The notes beneath the pieces are model-generated. The model was given only the letters and a program-made list of their open reading frames with translations, was not told the origin of the DNA and made no database searches. The translations under genes were made by a program, and so were the position numbers. Shown here one piece after another: positions 7,314 to 11,798 of a stretch of DNA of 11,798 nucleotides. The DNA is from Opitutus sp. GAS368. Its GTDB lineage: Bacteria; Verrucomicrobiota; Verrucomicrobiae; Opitutales; UBA953. Where the stretch lies: the NCBI GenBank assembly GCA_943332745.1, contig CALQQQ010000012.1:1-11798 (forward strand), given 5' to 3'. Position 1 is the stretch's first letter. Every line of letters starts with the position of its first letter.

Positions 7314-9005
7314 ATGAGCGCCAGAGTCCTCACCCTCTGCCTGCTCTCAGGAATCAGCGCTCAGGCCGAGCCTCTGCCCTACGCATTCTGGAAGGCCCGT
7401 GAGACGGCCTTCAATGATGTCGTCTTCTCCCGTACGGCCGCGACTTATCTCCCCTTGGCCCCGAGCCTCGAGCCCGGCACCTTCAAACTCCCAACGTATG
7501 CCGGAGGTGCACCCAGCGGAGAAGGGGTTTGCGTCTTGGGCTTCCTGCTTTCCGCCGACCTGAGCGGCGATCCACGCGTCAAACCTCTACTCTCCTCGGC
7601 CTTACGCTGGAGCTCGCCCGAAGGCATCCCCAGCAATGGCATCGGCGGTAAAGCGACCACGAGTTATTGGTACGAACTGCAACCCGCGGTCCTACTCACC
7701 CAGCTCGCCATGCGGCACCCCCAGTCGGTGGAGATGGACGCGAACCTCACCCGCATGGCTGACCGCTATGTGGTAATTATCCGTGAACTCGGGGGCCCTC
7801 GGGCTGACTTCAATCAAACGAGCTACATCACCCACGGGCCGCAGAAGGGTCCGGTGGTCAACGGACGCTGGACCGAGCCCGATGCCGCCGCCGCCATGGC
7901 CTATGTGTGCTACGCAGCCTGGCTTCGGCACCGCCAACCTGCGCACCTTGAATCGGCCCGCTGGGCCATGGACACGCTTGAACGACGGACCCTCGCTGAC
8001 GGCAATCCGCTCTACGAGTTCAGCCTTTACTGCGCCCCCATCCTCGCCGCCCGGATGAATCGCGAACAAGGCACGCACTACGACGTCCGTAAATTACTGG
8101 ATTGGTGTCTCGGAAAGAATGATGGCACCAAAAGCACCCGACCCTACTGGGGCCGCATCGACCATGACTTCAATGGACTAACGACCAAAGGACTCTGCGG
8201 CTACACGCGCGAAGGTGACGCCTATGCCTTCGCGATGAATAGTTTTCTCGCAGCTGCGATGATCGCGCCACTCGCCGCCGAGGATTCGTCCTTCGCGCCG
8301 GAAATAGGCCGTTGGCTCGCCCAACTCACCCATAGCGCCCGCAACTTTTTCCCGGATGAAGTACCCGCAGGGCAACAGTCCGGCCCGGAACATCGCGGCA
8401 CACGCTTGGCGGCCATTCCCTACGAAGGGCTGCGTGAGAAAAAGCGCCTGCTCACGGCTGTCAGTGAAACCTCCCCAGGACACTGGCTCGCCGAACTTCC
8501 ATCGGGGGTCGGCGACTTCCAATGGCGGGCGGAAATCAAACCCGTCGAGGGCCAGACCCTGCGCGTGCGCGTGCTGAATAGCGCTAACCAGCAAATCTAT
8601 TTGGGAAACTATCGCCTCAAAGCCGGGCAGACTACCCTAGGCGGACTACTTCGCGCCACCCAGACTCCGCTCCGACTCGAATTCACCATCAATGACGCGC
8701 CCTTCAGCCTAACCAAGCTCCGCGTGGAAAATAAACCCGGCGGCGGACCATGGCTCACCGGTGATCCGGTCTTCTTCGGCTGGGGACCGAAGACGGATCT
8801 GGCCGTCTACGGGGGAGCCTACATCGGCAGCTTCACCGCCCTGCTGGCCCCCTCCAAGAACCCGAACCTCCAAGTCTTCGACGTAGGCATTACCGACCAT
8901 CTCGGACATGACTCTCGCCCGAAGCTGCTATTCGTGAACACCAGCGAAACCGAAGTCATCCATGATGGCCTGAAAATTCCTGCCCGAGGTACGACCCTCC
9001 GCTGA
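7314..9005 (+). CDS. Secreted protein of unknown function, probable alpha-helical barrel with a beta-rich insertion
   Basis: The 563-residue protein starts with a signal peptide (1-18, ending SAQA before EPLP). I do not recognise a named family. Residues about 65-345 are rich in amphipathic helices and aromatic or Gly turns (for example YWYELQPA at 118-125, NGRWTEPDAAAAMAYVCYAAW at 183-203, and YWGRIDHDFNGLTTKG at 278-293). This spacing resembles (alpha/alpha)6 'six-hairpin' glycosidases and polysaccharide lyases. Residues about 375-473 read as alternating beta strands (DFQWRAEI, LRVRVLNS, LRLEFTIN). Residues about 481-530 (GDPVFFGWGPKTDLAVYGGA onward) look like the barrel resuming, so the beta part may be an insertion. 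Possible acidic catalytic residues are D283, D285 and E300, which is a guess. The start ATG 7314 is 3 bp after the methyltransferase stop; AAAGG abuts it. A role on a polysaccharide fits the nearby esterases but is inference. Confidence 0.75.
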   Translation: MSARVLTLCLLSGISAQAEPLPYAFWKARETAFNDVVFSRTAATYLPLAPSLEPGTFKLPTYAGGAPSGEGVCVLGFLLSADLSGDPRVKPLLSSALRWSSPEGIPSNGIGGKATTSYWYELQPAVLLTQLAMRHPQSVEMDANLTRMADRYVVIIRELGGPRADFNQTSYITHGPQKGPVVNGRWTEPDAAAAMAYVCYAAWLRHRQPAHLESARWAMDTLERRTLADGNPLYEFSLYCAPILAARMNREQGTHYDVRKLLDWCLGKNDGTKSTRPYWGRIDHDFNGLTTKGLCGYTREGDAYAFAMNSFLAAAMIAPLAAEDSSFAPEIGRWLAQLTHSARNFFPDEVPAGQQSGPEHRGTRLAAIPYEGLREKKRLLTAVSETSPGHWLAELPSGVGDFQWRAEIKPVEGQTLRVRVLNSANQQIYLGNYRLKAGQTTLGGLLRATQTPLRLEFTINDAPFSLTKLRVENKPGGGPWLTGDPVFFGWGPKTDLAVYGGAYIGSFTALLAPSKNPNLQVFDVGITDHLGHDSRPKLLFVNTSETEVIHDGLKIPARGTTLR

Positions 9006-9045
9006 TTCCCATCGCCAACCCTTCTCACCCCCATCTCCTAACTCC

Positions 9046-9483
9046 ATGCGCACCCTCCTCATCGCCCTGCTCACCGCCGTCACCTGCTCGGCTGCTGAAA
9101 ACCCTGAACTCGCCCGCGTAACCGCGGCGGATGATGCCCGCGTCTCCGCGATGAAAGCGCCAACCCGTGAGAAGCTTGAGTCGGTCCTGTCGCCTGACCT
9201 GCGCTACGCGCACTCCAACGGACAGGTCGACACCAAGGCCACGTTGATCGACTCCCTGACGAGTGGTTCGGCTAACTATTCTAAATACGCCTATCAGGAT
9301 CGCCAGTTCACCTTCCCGGCCCCTGGCATCGCCCTCATGGCCGGACGCTTTGATGTGAAGGCCGTCGTGAAAGGTAACCCCGCCGAGAGCACCATCAGCT
9401 TCCTCGCCGTCTGGCGCCTCGAAAAGGGCGAATGGAAGTTCCTCGCCTGGCAGTCCTGCAAGGTCCCGCCGGCGACCAAATAG
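9046..9483 (+). CDS. Small secreted NTF2-like / DUF4440 protein
   Basis: The 145-residue protein has a signal peptide (about 1-17, CSAA before ENPE). The mature part fits the DUF4440 / nuclear transport factor 2-like fold: a helical start (LARVTAADDARVSAM), the family-like block 'LSPDLRYAHSNGQVDTKATL' (about residues 48-67), strands with 'FTFPAPGIALMAGRFDVK', and the closing 'FLAVWRLEKGEWKFLAWQSC'. Members of this fold bind small hydrophobic ligands or act as isomerases or hydrolases in some cases; many have no known role. D51, H56 and N58 lie in the conserved block but I cannot call an active site. The gene sits 40 bp after the previous one; that gap holds only a pyrimidine-rich leader without a Shine-Dalgarno sequence. 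Likely the fourth gene of the run starting at 3623. Confidence 0.85.
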   Translation: MRTLLIALLTAVTCSAAENPELARVTAADDARVSAMKAPTREKLESVLSPDLRYAHSNGQVDTKATLIDSLTSGSANYSKYAYQDRQFTFPAPGIALMAGRFDVKAVVKGNPAESTISFLAVWRLEKGEWKFLAWQSCKVPPATK

Positions 9484-9487
9484 GATC

Positions 9488-9590
9488 AAAGATGAAGGAT
9501 AGTGAACTCCGAAAGGACTTCTTTCACAGCCCATCTTTAATCGTTCATCCTCCATCCAGCATCTTTGAGCTGCTTTCATCCTTCATCTTT
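9488..9590. repeat. GATGAAGGA intergenic repeat, copy 2, with 13-bp inverted ends
   Basis: AAAGATGAAGGAT (9488-9500) is matched by its perfect reverse complement ATCCTTCATCTTT (9578-9590), 77 bp apart. The interior, read on the minus strand, carries further related units (AAAGATGCTGGATGG, GGATGAACGATTAAAGATGG), and the right arm extends into CATCC. It fills most of the 133-bp gap, the largest in the window. No gene is visible in it: both reading directions give low-complexity peptides (HPSSF/MKDE types) that are translation of the repeat. The transcript could fold into a long stem, so an mRNA stability, attenuation or mobile-element role is possible but unproven. Confidence 0.6.
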
Positions 9591-9616
9591 CATCCTGCAC
9601 CCCCCATCTTCCCTCC

Positions 9617-10636
9617 ATGCGCTCACCCCTGCTCGCTTCCCTCGTCGCCCTTACCCTAGGCGCCGCTTCCCTGCACGCCGCCGAGACCCCGGCTAAGCCT
9701 AAGACCGAGACGCCGAAAGCACCGGTTAACTTCGTCAACGACGGCAACCCCGAACGCCTGAAGAACCCGCTCGTGATCCAGCCGGACGAAAACGTCGCCT
9801 ACGGCTCGCATCGCATGCAGGTCATGTACTTCTGGCGCGCGAAGTCCGACAAGCCTACCCCTCTACTCTTCTACATCCATGGCGGCGGCTGGGCCAACGG
9901 CGATCGCTCCGCCGTCAACGGCATGCTCAAGGAATCCCTCGCGGCTGGTATCTCAGTAGTCTCGGTCGAATACCGTTACATCAAGGACGCCACCGCGGAC
10001 GGCGTGGTGCCTCCGGTGAAGGGCCCGATGCTGGATTGCGCCCGCGCCCTTCAATTCTGCCGCAGCAAGGCCAAGGAATGGAATCTCGATAAGACCAAGG
10101 TTGGCGCGGCTGGCGGCTCCGCCGGAGCCTGCACCAGCCTCTGGCTCGCCTTCCATGACGACCTCGCCGACCCGAAGAGCGAAGATCCGATTGCCCGCGA
10201 ATCGACCCGCCTGACCTGCGCCGCCGTCCAAGTTCCGCAAACCTCCCTCGACCCGAAGCAGATGCGCGAATGGACACCCAATAGCACTTACGGCGCCCAT
10301 GCGTTCGGTATCGCTGGTAATCGCAAGACGTCCGTGTCTTCCTTCCAGGCCTTCTTCGAGGCGCGGGAGAAGATCATGCCGTGGATTAAGGAATACTCGC
10401 CTTACGAACTCGTCACCCACGACGACCCACCCGTCGGCCTCTTCTTCGGTACTAAGCCCAACCTCGGCCAAGACGAGAAGGACCCCACGCACACGGCTAA
10501 TTTCGGCGTGAAGCTCAAGGAGCACTGCGATGAGATCAAAGCTCCCTGCGAGCTCGTCTACCCCGGCGCCCCGAACGTCACGCACGCCAATCCGAACGAC
10601 TACATCAAGGCGTACCTCCTGCCCTCCGCCAAATGA
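9617..10636 (+). CDS. Secreted alpha/beta hydrolase (esterase/lipase-like)
   Basis: The 339-residue protein has a signal peptide (about 1-22, LHAA before ETPAK) and then a Pro/Lys-rich linker. The alpha/beta hydrolase core shows the HGGGW oxyanion-hole motif (88-92) and the nucleophile elbow G-G-S-A-G (S168). H323 in 'VTHANPND' is the likely catalytic His. The acid residue is less clear: the usual 'hGxxDxxVP' segment is replaced by 'FFGTKPNLGQDEKDPTH', so D286 or D289 are candidates. The HGGGW class (BD-FAE / HSL-like) includes acetyl-, feruloyl- and other carbohydrate esterases as well as peptidases. With another hydrolase overlapping it by 4 bp and an acetylesterase upstream, removal of ester decorations from a polysaccharide is a reasonable inference. 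The start ATG 9617 is placed directly before the signal peptide; the leader is pyrimidine-rich and lacks a Shine-Dalgarno sequence. Confidence 0.88.
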   Translation: MRSPLLASLVALTLGAASLHAAETPAKPKTETPKAPVNFVNDGNPERLKNPLVIQPDENVAYGSHRMQVMYFWRAKSDKPTPLLFYIHGGGWANGDRSAVNGMLKESLAAGISVVSVEYRYIKDATADGVVPPVKGPMLDCARALQFCRSKAKEWNLDKTKVGAAGGSAGACTSLWLAFHDDLADPKSEDPIARESTRLTCAAVQVPQTSLDPKQMREWTPNSTYGAHAFGIAGNRKTSVSSFQAFFEAREKIMPWIKEYSPYELVTHDDPPVGLFFGTKPNLGQDEKDPTHTANFGVKLKEHCDEIKAPCELVYPGAPNVTHANPNDYIKAYLLPSAK

Positions 10637-11673
10637 AGACCGTCGCCACCCTGCTTTCCTGCGTGACGCTCGTTGCAGCCGAACCCGCCAAGCGACCCTC
10701 CGCTGAAGAGATGAAAGCGATAGCGCTCAAAATGGCAGTCGACGTTACCAGCACCAAGGACGGCACGTCGCAAAAAGTCGTCTACTACCAGCCGGACTCC
10801 GCGGCGAAGAATCTCACCGGCCCAGCCGTACCACTACTGGTCTTCCTACACACCTGGAGCGGAAGCATCGAACAAGGACCGATGCTCGTCGGGCTGGCCA
10901 AGCAACGCGGCTGGGTGATGATCGCCCCGGCTTTCCGTGGCATTAACAACCATCCGGAAGCCTGCGCCTCCGACCTGGCGTCGCAGGACATCGTCGACGC
11001 GGTGGAATACGCCAAGAACCACGCCCGCATCGACACCGACCGTATCTACCTCGTGGGCGGTTCCGGCGGCGGCCACATGTCCCTCGTCATGGCCGCCCGT
11101 ACCCCCGGCCTCTGGGCCGGCGTGAGCGCCTGGGTGCCGATCTCCGATCTGACTGCCTGGCACGCCGAGAGCACGGCACGGAAGAATAACTACGCCAAGA
11201 TGATCGAGCAGTGCTGCGGCGGAAAGCCCAGTCCCGCCACGGAAGCCGAATACCGACATCGTTCGCCCCTCTTCCATCTCGCCGCCGCCAAAGGCGTGCC
11301 GCTCGACATCAATACCGGTATCCATGACGGCCACACCGGCTCCGTGCCGGTCAGCCAGTCGCTCCACGCCTTCAACGCACTCGCCACGACCGACAAACAG
11401 GTCTCAGCCGCCGACATCGACTTCATGGTGCGCGAACAGAAAATCCCGGCTACCCTCGCGGGCGAGACGCAGGCTGACCCTGAGCGCCAGAAGGCCACCC
11501 TCTTTCGTAGGAGCTCTGGTAACGTTCGCGTGACCGTCTTCGAAGGCGGCCACGACTCCGAACCCTCGGCTGCCCTCGAGTGGCTGGCCCGCCAGCGTAA
11601 AGGACAGCCTGCCGACTTCAGCCTAGGTTCCGTCGTTTCCAGCCAAACCGGAGCAATCAAACTCGCAAAGTAG
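10633..11673 (+). CDS. Secreted alpha/beta hydrolase, prolyl-oligopeptidase (S9)-like family
   Basis: The 346-residue protein has a signal peptide (about 1-16, VAA before EPAKRPS, with a Cys at 10 in a poor lipobox, L-L-S-C). The hydrolase core has HTW (73-75) at the oxyanion position, the nucleophile elbow G-G-S-G-G-G-H (S144), D232 in GIHDGHTG and H307 in EGGHD, a complete Ser-Asp-His triad. Between D232 and H307 there is a roughly 50-residue charged segment. The 'S9' label describes the fold; secreted members in PVC bacteria are as likely to be carbohydrate esterases or depolymerases as peptidases. Its ATG overlaps the TGA of the preceding hydrolase (ATGA, 10633-10636), a clear sign of translational coupling. 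The mature N-terminus (AAEPAKR) closely resembles that of the cytochrome protein at 3623 (AAEPAKK). Confidence 0.88.
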   Translation: MKTVATLLSCVTLVAAEPAKRPSAEEMKAIALKMAVDVTSTKDGTSQKVVYYQPDSAAKNLTGPAVPLLVFLHTWSGSIEQGPMLVGLAKQRGWVMIAPAFRGINNHPEACASDLASQDIVDAVEYAKNHARIDTDRIYLVGGSGGGHMSLVMAARTPGLWAGVSAWVPISDLTAWHAESTARKNNYAKMIEQCCGGKPSPATEAEYRHRSPLFHLAAAKGVPLDINTGIHDGHTGSVPVSQSLHAFNALATTDKQVSAADIDFMVREQKIPATLAGETQADPERQKATLFRRSSGNVRVTVFEGGHDSEPSAALEWLARQRKGQPADFSLGSVVSSQTGAIKLAK

Positions 11674-11677
11674 GCCG

Positions 11678-11698
11678 GCCAAACCCCTTTGGGGTGGC
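11678..11698 (+). terminator. Weak GC-rich hairpin after the last complete gene
   Basis: GCC, two unpaired A, then ACCCC pair with GGGGT and GGC around a TTT loop. The stem is 8 bp with a bulge and no T-run follows, so it is a poor intrinsic terminator; it starts 5 bp after the hydrolase stop and may reduce rather than end transcription before the transporter gene. Confidence 0.3.
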
Positions 11699-11731
11699 AA
11701 CTCTAGTCCGGGTAGATTGTCCTCATCGACG

Positions 11732-11798
11732 GTGAACCCCTCGCCCCTCTATCGCCGCGTCGGACTACACGTCCTACCCATCCTTTTCTGCTGCTACC
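11732..11798 (+). CDS. N-terminal fragment of a probable MFS transporter (anion:cation symporter-like)
   Basis: Only the first 22 codons are present, from a possible GTG start: (M)NPSPLYRRVGLHVLPILFCCY. The pattern 'basic-basic-V...LLPxLFxCY' is the usual opening of the first membrane helix in MFS carriers of the anion:cation symporter group, which continue with a conserved DRxN motif. Those carriers often import sugar acids such as hexuronates or galactonate, or aromatic acids, and would suit a cluster of secreted hydrolases. No Shine-Dalgarno sequence is seen, and an in-frame TTG at 11717 is an alternative start. The gene runs out of the window, so the assignment is tentative. Confidence 0.5.
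   Translation, partial: MNPSPLYRRVGLHVLPILFCCY

Noticed and set aside
9025..9579. A 184-codon minus-strand open frame across the NTF2-like gene and part of the repeat.
   Set aside because: It starts in low-complexity repeat sequence and is antisense to a gene with a signal peptide and family-like blocks.
9432..9659. A 75-codon plus-strand open frame spanning the 9484-9616 spacer.
   Set aside because: It overlaps two better genes in other frames and its middle is translation of the HPSSF-type repeat.

Overview
The window is a dense, one-directional block of the chromosome of a high-GC Gram-negative bacterium. It is most likely a verrucomicrobium, and Opitutae-like members of the PVC group are my best guess. 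The reasons are a DUF6797-type beta-propeller fused to a c-type cytochrome carrying the 'DTNGDGEAD' signature common in PVC secreted cytochromes, a membrane protein fused to a spermidine-synthase-like domain, a SASA-type acetylesterase, intergenic repeats built on GATGAAGGA, and start codons that lack a Shine-Dalgarno sequence. The assignment rests on protein style and composition only; there is no rRNA or marker gene here.

Layout, all on the + strand. (1) 2-193 is the C-terminus of a SASA-family (sialate O-acetylesterase-like) esterase, followed after 5 bp by a complete soluble cytochrome P450 (199-1365). (2) 1366-1452 is a short intergenic stretch with two hairpins. (3) 1453-3543 is a polytopic membrane protein fused to a spermidine-synthase-like domain. 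(4) 3544-3622 is a spacer with a GATGAAGGA repeat. (5) 3623-9483 is a tight run: a secreted DUF6797/beta-propeller/cytochrome c protein, an O-methyltransferase (1-bp gap), a secreted helical-barrel-like protein of unknown function (3-bp gap), and a small secreted NTF2-like/DUF4440 protein (40-bp gap). (6) 9484-9616 is the largest gap (133 bp) and carries a second, inverted copy of the repeat. (7) 9617-11673 holds two secreted alpha/beta hydrolases with a 4-bp ATGA overlap. (8) 11674-11731 has a weak hairpin. (9) From about 11732 the first 22 codons of what looks like an MFS transporter run off the end. No stretch above 300 bases lacks a gene. I saw no tRNA, rRNA, CRISPR array or insertion sequence.

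How the genes may work together (inference). Five complete gene products (3623, 7314, 9046, 9617, 10633) begin with signal peptides whose apparent cleavage sites read A-A/E or A-x-A/E, so much of the block acts in the periplasm or outside the cell. An acetylesterase, two further esterase/peptidase-fold hydrolases, a possible carbohydrate-active helical barrel and an MFS importer suggest scavenging of a decorated (acetylated, perhaps methylated or phenolic) plant or algal substrate. The P450, the O-methyltransferase and the secreted cytochrome add redox and methyl chemistry. No single known pathway is diagnosed, and the P450 has no redox partner gene in view.
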